The notes below the pieces were generated by a model that saw only the letters and a list, made by a program, of their open reading frames with translations, made no database searches and had not been told where the DNA came from. From CAVPXC01 sp963709505 (GTDB lineage Bacteria > Chloroflexota > Anaerolineae > JAAEKA01), in contig CAVPXC010000030.1 of assembly GCA_963709505.1 (NCBI GenBank), positions 1 through 64,000 of the forward strand: a DNA stretch of 64,000 nt, given 5' to 3'. Shown here one piece after another: positions 49,446 through 57,891 of this stretch (its first letter is position 1; every line of letters begins with the position of its first letter). Position numbers and translations under genes: made by a program.

Positions 49446-49490
49446 CCGCTGCTGGCGCCGGTTGTACAAACGCCAGCAGCGGTCTTTCAT
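49446..49490 (+). terminator. terminator after the membrane glycan locus
   Basis: CCGCTGCTGGCG (49446-49457) pairs perfectly with CGCCAGCAGCGG (49471-49482), followed by TCTTTCATT. It is 73 bases past the stop of the TIGR03663-NHL gene. Confidence 0.7.
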
Positions 49491-49533
49491 TAGCCCGCGT
49501 GCCACAATGGCAAGAGGGAGCAGCAACCGCATC

Positions 49534-49562
49534 TTGGCAGAAAGGACGTGGGGAGTTATAAT
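49534..49562 (+). promoter_or_regulatory. sigma70-type promoter of the DUF6516 pair
   Basis: TTGGCA (49534-49539), a 17-base spacer and perfect TATAAT (49557-49562). The antitoxin-like gene starts 33 bases later behind GGAGGTG. Confidence 0.7.
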
Positions 49563-49595
49563 TGATACGACTTCGAATGCCATGGAGGTGATCGA

Positions 49596-49898
49596 GTGCA
49601 AACGGCCGTAACCACGTACACAACTGAAAGCATCTTGGCCGCGTTGGGCTATCCAAACCCTCTGGCAGCTGCGCGCCAGCAAGCCCGCATGATGCTACTG
49701 GGACGATTGACCCGCTTCCAAACGGTGCTTCAACAGTTTGAGCAGACTTGGGGCTGCACACTTGACGAGATGCGCGCTCGTTACGAGCAGTCAGGGCAAG
49801 AGAACTTTCAGGTCGACGATGCCTATCTGGAATGGCAGTGGTACGCAGATGCTGTCGAAACAACTCGGTCTCAGTTGACTACTGTCACGGCTCGCTAG
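49596..49898 (+). CDS. putative antitoxin partner of a DUF6516 protein
   Basis: This 100-residue helical protein (MQTAVTTYTTESILAALGYP, then QQARMMLLGRLTRFQTVLQQ) has a coiled-coil-like middle and an acidic C-terminal half. It lacks a recognised DNA-binding fold. The start is GTG 49596 with GGAGGTG 6 bases upstream. It lies 3 bases before the DUF6516 gene, the layout expected of an antitoxin. The name rests on this context. Confidence 0.6.
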   Translation: MQTAVTTYTTESILAALGYPNPLAAARQQARMMLLGRLTRFQTVLQQFEQTWGCTLDEMRARYEQSGQENFQVDDAYLEWQWYADAVETTRSQLTTVTAR

Positions 49899-49901
49899 AT
49901 C

Positions 49902-50255
49902 ATGCTGCAACATTTCGATGCTCACGCGGACATTTTCAAGTCATGGCAAGTAGTGCGTTACGAGCAAGAAGGGGAGGCATATGTACTCCAACTGACGGCG
50001 ATCTTGCGAGATGATAGTCGCCTTGAAATGCGCGATTATCTGTTTGCCGACAGTAGGCGCAAGTATGCCTATCAATGGATGGCGGTAGATGGTGATTTGC
50101 GGCAGCGCTGGGACAACGCACCTCATTGGCCGAACATCGCAACCACTCCGCATCATACGCATATCGCTGGGCGGCAGGATCCTGAGCCATCTACCGTCAC
50201 TAACCTAGAAGATCTTCTGCTCTTCATCCAAGCGTGGTTGGACGCTCATGGTTAG
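49902..50255 (+). CDS. DUF6516 family putative toxin
   Basis: The 117-residue protein has the DUF6516 pattern: a beta-rich core (WQVVRYEQEGEAYVLQLTAI, then LEMRDYLF), the YAYQWMAVDGDLRQRWDNAPHWP block, and the H-H-T-H-I motif. DUF6516 proteins are found next to small antitoxin-like or HTH partners, but I know of no verified activity. A related but differently paired copy occurs at 62649-62945. Confidence 0.75.
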   Translation: MLQHFDAHADIFKSWQVVRYEQEGEAYVLQLTAILRDDSRLEMRDYLFADSRRKYAYQWMAVDGDLRQRWDNAPHWPNIATTPHHTHIAGRQDPEPSTVTNLEDLLLFIQAWLDAHG

Positions 50256-50291
50256 CACCTCACTTTCCCTTCATTCTTCCCCAGGCAATCT

Positions 50292-51806
50292 ATGCGTCCT
50301 ACGCTTCAAATCCTCACCGGCGAGCAAATTGAGCATGTTCTAGCCGAGGCAAAGCGTGTGTTGGCTGAGATTGGTATTGAGGTGCGTGGCCCACGGCTGC
50401 GACAGCGCCTCTTGGATCATGGCTTGCCGTTAGACCACACCGGCCAACGCGTCTTGTTTCCGCAAGATATCGTCGAGCGGGCCCTGGCTAAGGCGCCAAG
50501 CTCCGTTTCGCTTTACGACCGGGACGGCAAGCTTCACGCGACGCTGGGCGGGGATAAAGTGCACTTCGTGCCCGGCTCCAGCGGGCTGTACGTGTTCGAT
50601 CACCGCACAGGCGTCCGTCGGCCGGCCATGACCACCGACTTTGTCGAGTATGTGCGGCTGGCGAGCGGGCTGGAGCACATCGCCTATCTGGCGACGGCCT
50701 TTTCGACCGGCGATGTGCCGCCGGCGATCGCCGACGCCTGGCGGCTTTACCTGGTGCTGACCCAGTCGGCCAAGCCGGTGGTGTCGGGCGCGTTCACCGA
50801 AAACGGTGTCCCGCGTATGGCCGAGATGATGGCCCTCTTTCGCCGTGACCGGGCCGACCTGGCTGCGCGACCCTTGTCGATCTTCACTATCACTGCCACC
50901 GGCAGCTTTCGCTACGGTGAGGACTCGTGCCAGAATCTACTGGATTGCGTCGAGTGGGGCATTCCGATCGAGATTGTGCCCGTCACGTTGATGGGGCTGA
51001 TCGCGCCTGTGTCTCTCGTCGGCGCGACGGTGTTTCACACGGTCGACGTGCTAGCCGGCATCGTTATGGCCCAGATCGTCTGTCCTGGCGCTCCCGTGCT
51101 GTTCGGCGGCGCGCCGGCGGCGTTTCACATGCGCGAGACAACGGCGCCGATGTCCGCCGTGGAGGCGATGCGGCTGGACATGGCCTACGCTGCCGTCGGC
51201 AAGCATCTTGGCCTGCCGACACAAACCTATCTGGGTATGAGCGAGAACCGGGCGGTCGATGCACAGGCCGGCGCCGAGAGCTTCGGCGGCGCGTTGCTGG
51301 CCGCGTTGGCTGGCATCAACTCCGTGTCCGGGCCGGGCATGCTCGACTACACGATTGCTTTCAGCTTGCCCAAGCTGGTGCTCGACGACGAATTGTGCGG
51401 CCAGGCCCTGCATTTCGTGCGCGAGGTGGCGCTTGTCGACGATCTGCCGATCACGGACCTGGTGCAAGAGCAACTCGCCAAAAACAATCTTTTGACGGCC
51501 AAACACACCCTGGCGCACTGGCGAGACGAGCTGTACCTGCCGGGTCCCGTCTTCGACCGCCAAAGCGCCGATAATTGGACCAAGTCAGGCAGCAGGACGC
51601 TGATGGAGCGGGCCGCAGACCAAGTCGAGACGCGCCTGCTCGCCTATCAAGTAGTGGAGACTGATCCACGCATTGATCGGGAGCTGCGGGTACTGTTGCT
51701 GGCCAGCATGGGTGGGTCGGCGACACTGCCCGACGTGCCGCTGACGCCCCGTCACTTTGCACCGCCCCGGGCTGCCACCCGACGAGAGTTTAGGCCACGG
51801 GCCTAG
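50292..51806 (+). CDS. MttB-family (COG5598) corrinoid methyltransferase, non-pyrrolysine type
   Basis: The 504-residue protein aligns with trimethylamine methyltransferase-like TIM-barrel proteins. Landmarks are [20 protein letters not shown], the barrel strands [18 protein letters not shown] and [40 protein letters not shown] and [20 protein letters not shown]. There is no in-frame amber codon, so it belongs to the non-Pyl group, whose known members demethylate glycine betaine, proline betaine, carnitine and similar amines. No corrinoid protein or reactivase gene adjoins it, so the methyl acceptor is unknown. A Crp/Fnr regulator lies downstream. Confidence 0.85.
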   Translation: MRPTLQILTGEQIEHVLAEAKRVLAEIGIEVRGPRLRQRLLDHGLPLDHTGQRVLFPQDIVERALAKAPSSVSLYDRDGKLHATLGGDKVHFVPGSSGLYVFDHRTGVRRPAMTTDFVEYVRLASGLEHIAYLATAFSTGDVPPAIADAWRLYLVLTQSAKPVVSGAFTENGVPRMAEMMALFRRDRADLAARPLSIFTITATGSFRYGEDSCQNLLDCVEWGIPIEIVPVTLMGLIAPVSLVGATVFHTVDVLAGIVMAQIVCPGAPVLFGGAPAAFHMRETTAPMSAVEAMRLDMAYAAVGKHLGLPTQTYLGMSENRAVDAQAGAESFGGALLAALAGINSVSGPGMLDYTIAFSLPKLVLDDELCGQALHFVREVALVDDLPITDLVQEQLAKNNLLTAKHTLAHWRDELYLPGPVFDRQSADNWTKSGSRTLMERAADQVETRLLAYQVVETDPRIDRELRVLLLASMGGSATLPDVPLTPRHFAPPRAATRREFRPRA

Positions 51807-51976
51807 ATTCCGAGCAGAGGTAGGGGAGCGCGTTTGTGATTTTTGTTGGACTAGTGTTCGGTCTTCTGACGCAGTTGGGTGGCTGAGGATTTTGGGGCAG
51901 GTAGGTGGGGGTCGAATCGTGCAAATCCACAAGATCGAAACGCATCGTAAGTGATTCATTGAGCGTTTGTACAAGA

Positions 51977-51991
51977 GTGACAGGATGTCAC
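51977..51991 (+). promoter_or_regulatory. palindromic operator upstream of the Crp/Fnr regulator
   Basis: GTGACA-GGA-TGTCAC is a perfect 6-3-6 palindrome 42 bases before the regulator ATG. It resembles the half-sites (TGTGA/TCACA-like) of Crp/Fnr-family proteins and may be an autoregulatory site. It also precedes nothing else on this strand. Confidence 0.5.
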
Positions 51992-52032
51992 AGACAACCG
52001 ACCACGACCAAGACGTAGATTGAGAGTTGCCC

Positions 52033-52707
52033 ATGATCACTCAAGAACAGTTCGACCAAATCTCTTGCGCTTTTCCTTTGTTGCGGCGAGCCAACTCGCA
52101 GCTGGTGCGTGACTTCCAGCAAACCGTCTTCTTCGCCAGCTTTCCCGCAGGCAAAGACATTTTTGTCGAAGGGGATCGCGCCGATGCACTAGCTTTGGTG
52201 CTTTCCGGCGTGGTGCGGGTTTATAAAATCGGCAAGATGGGTCGGGAGATCACGCTGTATCGTTTTGGCCTCGGAGAATCCTGTATACTTACTGCCAACG
52301 CAATCCTCAGCCACCAGCCGTTTCCTGCTGTCGCCACTGTCGAGCAAGCGGGGCAGGCTGCGATGATTCCTGCGCTTGCTTTTCAGGATTGGATCCGGCG
52401 CTATGACCTGTGGCGCGAGTTCTTCTTCGATTTGCTCTCGATGCGCCTTGTGAGCGTGTTGACTCTCGTAGATGATGTGGTGTTTCGTCGCATGGACGCA
52501 CGCGTTGCCTCCTTGCTTCAGGAACGTGTCCAGTTCCAGAACCCTATCCGCGTGACTCATCAAGAGATTGCCGCCGAGCTCGGCAGCTCGTGCGAGGTGA
52601 TCAGCAGAGTGCTCGAAGGCTTTGCTGGTGAAGGATTGATCCGTTTATCGCGTGGCATGGTTGAGATCATGGATTATGAATCCCTCGGTGCGGTATCCGC
52701 TGTGTGA
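52033..52707 (+). CDS. Crp/Fnr-family transcriptional regulator
   Basis: The 224-residue regulator has an N-terminal cyclic-nucleotide-binding-like beta-roll (SFPAGKDIFVEGDRADALAL then GEITLYRFGLGESCIL-type strands), a long dimer helix (FFFDLLSMRLVSVLTLVDDV), and a C-terminal winged helix with the recognition segment THQEIAAELGSSCEVISRVL. The N-terminus contains one early cysteine and no Fnr-type four-cysteine cluster, so an oxygen-sensing Fe-S cluster is unlikely. The ligand is unknown. The ATG at 52033 is preferred over a TTG six bases earlier. Confidence 0.88.
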   Translation: MITQEQFDQISCAFPLLRRANSQLVRDFQQTVFFASFPAGKDIFVEGDRADALALVLSGVVRVYKIGKMGREITLYRFGLGESCILTANAILSHQPFPAVATVEQAGQAAMIPALAFQDWIRRYDLWREFFFDLLSMRLVSVLTLVDDVVFRRMDARVASLLQERVQFQNPIRVTHQEIAAELGSSCEVISRVLEGFAGEGLIRLSRGMVEIMDYESLGAVSAV

Positions 52708-52781
52708 CTTAGTCACCGACTATCGACCTTACATCGACTATACTGTGCATCAATAGAAAGATGGCGAAGCCATCGCCTAAC

Positions 52782-52836
52782 TCCCCACCGCGCGGCCAAG
52801 CGCGTTTGTCGCCGAGCGCGTGGATCGCGCGGCGGG
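52782..52836. repeat. imperfect GC-rich inverted repeat
   Basis: CCCCACCGCGCG...AAGCGCG faces CGCGTGGATCGCGCGGCGGGG, an imperfect stem of about 20 bp with a TTTGTCGCCGAG loop. A small GATGGC-GAA-GCCATC hairpin precedes it (about 52760). It lies between the regulator and the secreted protein gene. Confidence 0.6.
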
Positions 52837-52879
52837 GTAGCTTCATATGGAACGCAGAGTCTGATCAAGGAGAACCAGT

Positions 52880-54842
52880 ATGTTGCGCAAGAGTTTGATC
52901 ACTTTGACGATCGTGGTAGCGATCACCCTGCTTGGGGTTGCGCCGGCGTCGCCCGTTAGCGCCCAAAATGCTCCCCCAGTCTACCAGCTTCAGTATCTTG
53001 GCCCCGGATCGCCGGTAGCAATTAGCAATACCGGAATCGTGGTGGGGCGCAGTATCAGCGGCAACAACTACCAGCCGCTTGTGAGCGTCAACGGCTCCCC
53101 GTGGACGGCCTTGCCGGTACCTAACGGCGCCATGAGCGTGTTTCCCACGGATGTGAACGACAGCGGTGTGATCGTCGGAGTGTCGTTCTCCCCCCAGTGG
53201 AACCCGATCGCAGTGCGCTGGACGCCGGCCGGGGGCGGATACATTGTCGAGGAGCTGCCTCGGCTGCCCGGCGATGCCTCCTCCTACGCCCTGGGCATCA
53301 ACAACCTTGGTCAAATCGTGGGCGCACGCCGGGCCCTGGGCTACGCACCTACCGGCCAGGGATGGCTGTACAGTGACCAACAGGGCGTGGTCGATCTTGC
53401 CGCCCGGTATAACTGGTGGACCTATCCCACCGATCTCAACGATGCCGGCCAGGTGATCGGCGGCGCCGAGCTCCTGGATCTCAACACGGGAACTGTCCAG
53501 TGGATCGGAAACGGACCGACGAACTACAATGCCGTCGGCGCTGTCGACATCAACAACAACGGCATGATGGCCGGCTCGGCCTCGTTGCGATCGAACGTCG
53601 CTGAACATTGTCTCGGTCTTCCGCTACGAAGGCGCTGCGGGCTGGGTGTTTGTCGATGGAACGAGCAGGTACACGTTCGCCTCGAACATCAACAGTCGCG
53701 GCGACATCGGTTATGGCGAGTTCGGCGCGGGACTATATCTCGATGGCCTAGGTAAGTTCGCCCTGGGCAACTTGCTCGATCCGGCGGTCACGAGCGCGGG
53801 CTGGGCGATCAGCGGCAGCGGCGCACTGGTCAACGATCAGCGTCTCGTGGCTGCCGTAGCGACCAATTCCGTCACCGGGCAGTCAGGCGGCGTCTTGTTG
53901 ACTCCTGCCGGCACACTTCCACCGCCGGCTGCACCTACCAACCTGCGAGGCGTGGCGCATCCGGCAACTCCTTCCGAACCTTTCAATTCGATCAACCTGA
54001 CATGGGAAAACACCAGTTCGTTGACGCGCGGCTATGAGCTCGAGCGCAGCGAGGCGGGAACAGGCGTTTGGACAAGCCTCACGTTGACCCCGCCGGGTAC
54101 TGCGACCAACCATACCGACACCACCGTCGGCGTGGGAATCACCTACGATTATCGGGTGCGCGCGGTCGGCCTCGGCGGCGCCAGCCCGTGGTCGAACGTG
54201 GCCACCGTGACTTCCCCTGCGACTCCGCTGGACACGACGCCCCCGGTCGTCTCCATCTCGACCCCGGTGAACGGCGCCACAGTCTCCGGCACCGTGGTGG
54301 TTTCAGCACAGGCGACAGACAACGTGGCAGTCGCCTATCTTGAGATCAGCTTTTGGAACCAGTACACGGGTCAGCAGGTCATTCTGGGATCCGTCTCCAA
54401 CGCGGGCACGCTCTCCGTCAACTGGAACACGAGCGGTCTGACGCCGGCGCCGTACACGCTGCGGGCCTATGCGACCGACACGACAAATAACTGGAGTCAG
54501 ACGGAGATTACGGTGAACGTCACATCCGCTGCCAACACCATGCGCGTGACGAATATCGCGCTGAGCGGCAAAGTATCCGGCAACCGAGCTACCATCACAG
54601 GCGATGTGACTGTCAAGGACAGCCGTGGCCAGGCCATTTCGAATGCCGATGTCGCCATCCGCTGGACCCTGCCCGGCGGCGCCACGCAGACCGCCACGGC
54701 GCTCACCGGATCCACTGGCCGTGCCCGCTTTACCGTCTCTGGGGCGCGTGGCACGTACACCCTGACGGTCACGGGTGTGACCAAAACAGGATACGTCTTC
54801 GATGCCGCCGGAAGCGTGCTGTCGAAGAGCATTACGAAGTAA
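52880..54842 (+). CDS. Secreted protein with HAF-like repeats, FN3 and Ig-like domains (frameshift)
   Basis: A signal peptide (LITLTIVVAITLLGVAPASP) is followed by about six repeats of the type A-x-x-I-N-N-x-G-x-I-V-G (for example ALGINNLGQIVGARRALGY and DINNNGMMAGSASL), resembling HAF-repeat extracellular proteins. A fibronectin type III domain follows (APTNLRGVAHP to SNVATVT), then an Ig-like/Big domain starting TTPPVVSISTPVNGATVSGT, and a final carboxypeptidase-regulatory-like beta-sandwich (VKDSRGQAISNADVAIRWTL). The frame changes at about 53597-53602 and resumes as LNIVSVFRYEGAAGWVFVDG. The start is ATG 52880 with AAGGAG upstream. It has no catalytic domain; a surface or adhesion role is inferred. 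Confidence 0.8.
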
Positions 54843-54863
54843 CGCAGCGTTGCCCAAAACATC

Positions 54864-54913
54864 GCACGAGTCGCCACTTCGGCATAGGAGGTGGCGACTC
54901 GTGCTTCTTTTTC
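54864..54913 (+). terminator. Rho-independent terminator
   Basis: GCACGAGTCGCCAC (54864-54877) pairs with GTGGCGACTCGTGC at 54891-54904 and is followed by TTCTTTTTCC. It lies 20 bases after the secreted protein stop. Confidence 0.85.
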
Positions 54914-55019
54914 CGGTCCCTGGCGCACTAAAGGCAACTGCGATTCTCTAAACTGCGCCATGTGATGTATATTGTGATGGATATCTTGATACTCTTCCGT
55001 ACCGGGAAGGAACAACACC

Positions 55020-55304
55020 GTGGCCCAAATGATTCGCAAACAGATCTATCTGGAGAGAACTCAGCAACATTTGCTGACGCGCCTGGCAAAGGCGCGTGGG
55101 GTCAGCGAGGCCGAGGTGATTCGCCAGGACATCGAGCACGAGGCAACCGCCGGACACGCTCAGTCCGTCGTGCCTGATGCAACGGCCCTCGCCGAGATCG
55201 TTCAGTTTGCGCTTAGCCGGCGCGAGGCTGGTGTTACCGGTGAATCTTTGCGCTGGAATCGTGAAGATGCCTATGAGGAGCGGCTCAAGCGCTATGGGCT
55301 CTAG
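55020..55304 (+). CDS. VapB-like ribbon-helix-helix antitoxin
   Basis: The 94-residue protein begins with an RHH pattern: strand MIRKQIYLE, then QQHLLTRLAKARGVSEAEVI. It has a flexible acidic C-terminus ending WNREDAYEERLKRYGL that should wrap the toxin. The start is GTG 55020; an ATG three codons later is possible. The PIN gene follows after 30 bases. Confidence 0.75.
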   Translation: MAQMIRKQIYLERTQQHLLTRLAKARGVSEAEVIRQDIEHEATAGHAQSVVPDATALAEIVQFALSRREAGVTGESLRWNREDAYEERLKRYGL

Positions 55305-55334
55305 GGTGGTCGCTCGCAGGAAGGATAGAAGTCC

Positions 55335-55784
55335 ATGCCCCCGGCCCTGATCGATACAAACGTCTTAGTCTATACGTTCGACCAGAACGACGCACCTCGA
55401 CAGCAACGGGCGATTCAGGTCCTGCGTGCGCTGGAGGAAAGCTTCAGCGGCCGATTAACTGTGCAGTGTCTGGCGGAGTTTAGCTCAGTCGCCATGCGTA
55501 AACTGAGGCCGGCTATGAGTTCGGAGGACACCGTCGGGCAGGTTGAGCGCTTTCAGCGCATTTTCACGGTTTACGCACTAACGCCCATGATAATTCTGGA
55601 GGCGTTGCGCGGTGTGCGCACCTACCAGCTCTCCTACTACGACGCGCAACTTTGGGCTTCCGCGCAACTCACTCAAATACCTGTCGTCTTCAGCAAGGAC
55701 TTCAACCAAGGGGTCTTGGAGGGGGTGCGCTTCGTTGATCCCTTTCCTCCCGAATTCAACATCGAGTTATGGCGGCGCGCGTGA
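55335..55784 (+). CDS. VapC-like PIN-domain ribonuclease toxin
   Basis: The 149-residue PIN domain shows the acidic residues in LIDTNVLVYTFDQND (D7), E in CLAEFSSVAMRKL, and D in YYDAQLWASAQ, with VFSKDFNQG for the last position. Such toxins cleave tRNA or rRNA loops with Mg2+. The order antitoxin then toxin is the VapBC standard. The stop is at 55784, 187 bases before the next gene start. Confidence 0.85.
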   Translation: MPPALIDTNVLVYTFDQNDAPRQQRAIQVLRALEESFSGRLTVQCLAEFSSVAMRKLRPAMSSEDTVGQVERFQRIFTVYALTPMIILEALRGVRTYQLSYYDAQLWASAQLTQIPVVFSKDFNQGVLEGVRFVDPFPPEFNIELWRRA

Positions 55785-55970
55785 ATGAGTTTGCGGTCAA
55801 CGGGTGGCTTTCTCGTGCCCTCTGGTCCTTTGCGTGGTTCGCCTCTTAGCGGTTCAGGATTTCAGCGTTTCTGGGGTAAAATGGGACAAGGTGCGCGACT
55901 ACGTGTCGTGGACTTTGGCCTGTTTCACTTCCGAGGTGTGTATTGCACCGCGTTCAATGGAGAATGCATT

Positions 55971-57593
55971 ATGACCCCGTCACCCGTTCCGTCACGAACG
56001 TCAGCTCGTGGTAGTCTTGGTCGCATCGGACTGCCCATGCCCATCAAGGACTTGGCCGCGCAACGATGGGACGTGATCGTCGTCGGCGCCGGCCACAACG
56101 GACTAGCTTGTGCCGCTTACCTGGCGCGCGCCGGCAAGAAAGTGCTGGTGCTCGAAGCCCGCGAGCGGGTCGGCGGCGCCTGCACGTTGGAGGAGCCCTG
56201 GCCGGGCTTCACGGTCTCGCCCTGTGCCTATCTGTGCGGGCTCTTGCATCCCCAGGTGATCGATGAGCTCGACTTCCCAGCCTGGGGCTATCACTGGACG
56301 CCGGCGACTTCCGGCATGTTCGTGCCGTTCGAGGATGGCAGCTACATCCAGCTGCCTGAGGACGACGACGCCTGCGAAACCGAGTTGCTGCGTTTTGCGC
56401 CGCAGGACCTGGCCGGCTGGCGCGCGATGGGCGATGTGATGCGCCGCGCCCGCAACGCGCTGCGCCCCGTAAACCAGGCAGGTGAAACTCATTCGCCGGC
56501 CGACTTGTGGCTTGGTAAAGCGCCGAGCCGCGAGCAGATCGAGGAACGGCTCAAGGGCGACGCCGAGGCGATTGGCCTGGTGTTCGACTGGTCGATGGTG
56601 GAGTACGTCGAGCGCTACCTGACTGACGAGCGTTTACAGATGGCTTACCTGGGCCAGGGCGTGATCGGTACCTTTGCCAGCCCATTCGACAAGGGCACGG
56701 CCTCGGTGAACTACCACCACTCGAGCGGGCATCAGGGCGGACTAGCCGGAACCTGGGGCTACGTGCGCGGGGGTATGGGGATGGTGTCGTTTATCCTTTG
56801 CGATATCGCCCGCGATCTGGGCGCGGTGGTGACTACGGGCACGCCTGTAGCCCGTATCCTGCCCGGCGAGGGCGTCGAGCTGGAGGGCGGCGAGCGCATC
56901 CATGCGCCGGTGATCGTGTCCAACGCCGACCCGCGCATGGCGCTGCGCCTGCTGGGCGACTCCGCCGATCCATCTTGGCGAGCGCAGGTCGAATCGGTGC
57001 CGATCGAAGGGTGCAGCATGAAGGTGAGCGTGGCCTTGTCTGAGCTGCCGAACTTCACGGCCCGGCCCGGCACAAACGGATCGCACCACTTCGGCCAGAT
57101 CAACACGCCGTTGACCAAGCAGGAGTGGCAGCAGGCCTACGAAACCGCCCGCGCCGGCGGCCTGCCCGACCGGCTGTGGACCGAGCTATACTTTCAAACT
57201 GTATTTGACGACACGGTGTCGCCCCCCGGCACACATCTGATGAGCGTCTTTGCGCAGTACGTCCCCTACAACTTTACCCAGGGCAACTGGGACGATTGGC
57301 GCGAGCGAGCCGGACAGGTGGCCCTCGAGTCTATCGCTCGCTTCTGCACGAACATCCCCGACGCGATCCTACACTACGAGGTCATCGGCCCGCGCGACAT
57401 TGAACAGCGGGTCGGCCTAACCGGCGGGCACATCTTCCAAGGTGAGATCTTGCCCCAGTATCTGTGGGACAAACGCTTGAGCTATAAGACCCCCATGGAC
57501 GGCGTCTACCTGTGCGGCGCGGCGACGCATCCCGGTGGCAGTGTAATCGCAGTCAATGGGCGGAATGCGGCGATAGAGATCTTAGGGCAGTGA
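55971..57593 (+). CDS. FAD-dependent oxidoreductase, PYROXD2/phytoene desaturase-like
   Basis: The protein (about 540 residues) begins its Rossmann fold with DVIVVGAGHNGLACAAYLAR and KVLVLEARERVGGACT, the FAD-binding signature. Further conserved parts are SVNYHHSSGHQGGLAGTWGY, VIVSNADPRM, HIFQGEI and the C-terminal FAD site YLCGAATHPGGSVIAVNGRN. It belongs to COG1233 (carotenoid isomerase/desaturase-like and human PYROXD2 relatives). No carotenoid genes lie nearby, so the substrate is unknown. ATG 55971 has GGAG upstream; ATG 56037 (MPIKDLAAQRWDVIVVGAG) is an alternative start nearer the fold. Confidence 0.85.
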   Translation: MTPSPVPSRTSARGSLGRIGLPMPIKDLAAQRWDVIVVGAGHNGLACAAYLARAGKKVLVLEARERVGGACTLEEPWPGFTVSPCAYLCGLLHPQVIDELDFPAWGYHWTPATSGMFVPFEDGSYIQLPEDDDACETELLRFAPQDLAGWRAMGDVMRRARNALRPVNQAGETHSPADLWLGKAPSREQIEERLKGDAEAIGLVFDWSMVEYVERYLTDERLQMAYLGQGVIGTFASPFDKGTASVNYHHSSGHQGGLAGTWGYVRGGMGMVSFILCDIARDLGAVVTTGTPVARILPGEGVELEGGERIHAPVIVSNADPRMALRLLGDSADPSWRAQVESVPIEGCSMKVSVALSELPNFTARPGTNGSHHFGQINTPLTKQEWQQAYETARAGGLPDRLWTELYFQTVFDDTVSPPGTHLMSVFAQYVPYNFTQGNWDDWRERAGQVALESIARFCTNIPDAILHYEVIGPRDIEQRVGLTGGHIFQGEILPQYLWDKRLSYKTPMDGVYLCGAATHPGGSVIAVNGRNAAIEILGQ

Positions 57594-57615
57594 GTGTCAC
57601 GAGTTAACATAAAGC

Positions 57616-57647
57616 AAAAGGACCTTTCTTCCGAGAAAGGTCCTTTT
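57616..57647. terminator. bidirectional terminator AAAAGGACCTTTCT hairpin
   Basis: A 14-bp perfect stem with a TCCG tetraloop has A tracts upstream and T tracts downstream, so it can terminate both the oxidoreductase (plus strand) and DUF2283 (minus strand) transcripts. Its GGACC arms and TCCG loop resemble the dispersed palindromes at 28145 and 20905. Confidence 0.9.
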
Positions 57648-57682
57648 TGGTGTACGCACCACCCAGGCAAACGGATAGGAGG

Positions 57683-57883
57683 CTATGTGGTTTCAACCTG
57701 AACCACTCTCAACTGCTCTTCAGCAGTGCGCTTGCTAATCTCCAACATTTCAATGCCCACGACCTGGCCGTGTACGTCAAAGTCCAGAATGATTCCAGGC
57801 TTGACTTCTTCTGACTCGACGATTTCTCTTTCGTCTAGTCGCAGATAGAGGGCGTCGCTTTCACGATCAATTTTGAGTTTCAT
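57683..57883 (-). CDS. DUF2283 family protein
   Basis: The 66-residue protein has the whole DUF2283 pattern: MKLKIDRESDALYLRLDE, then GIILDFDVHGQVVGIEMLEI. These small beta proteins are common beside toxin-antitoxin genes and nucleases, but their role is not established. It starts 8 bases after the stop of the kinase-nucleotidyltransferase gene and so may share its transcript. Confidence 0.85.
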   Translation of the reverse strand: MKLKIDRESDALYLRLDEREIVESEEVKPGIILDFDVHGQVVGIEMLEISKRTAEEQLRVVQVETT

Positions 57884-57891
57884 TGCCGTGC

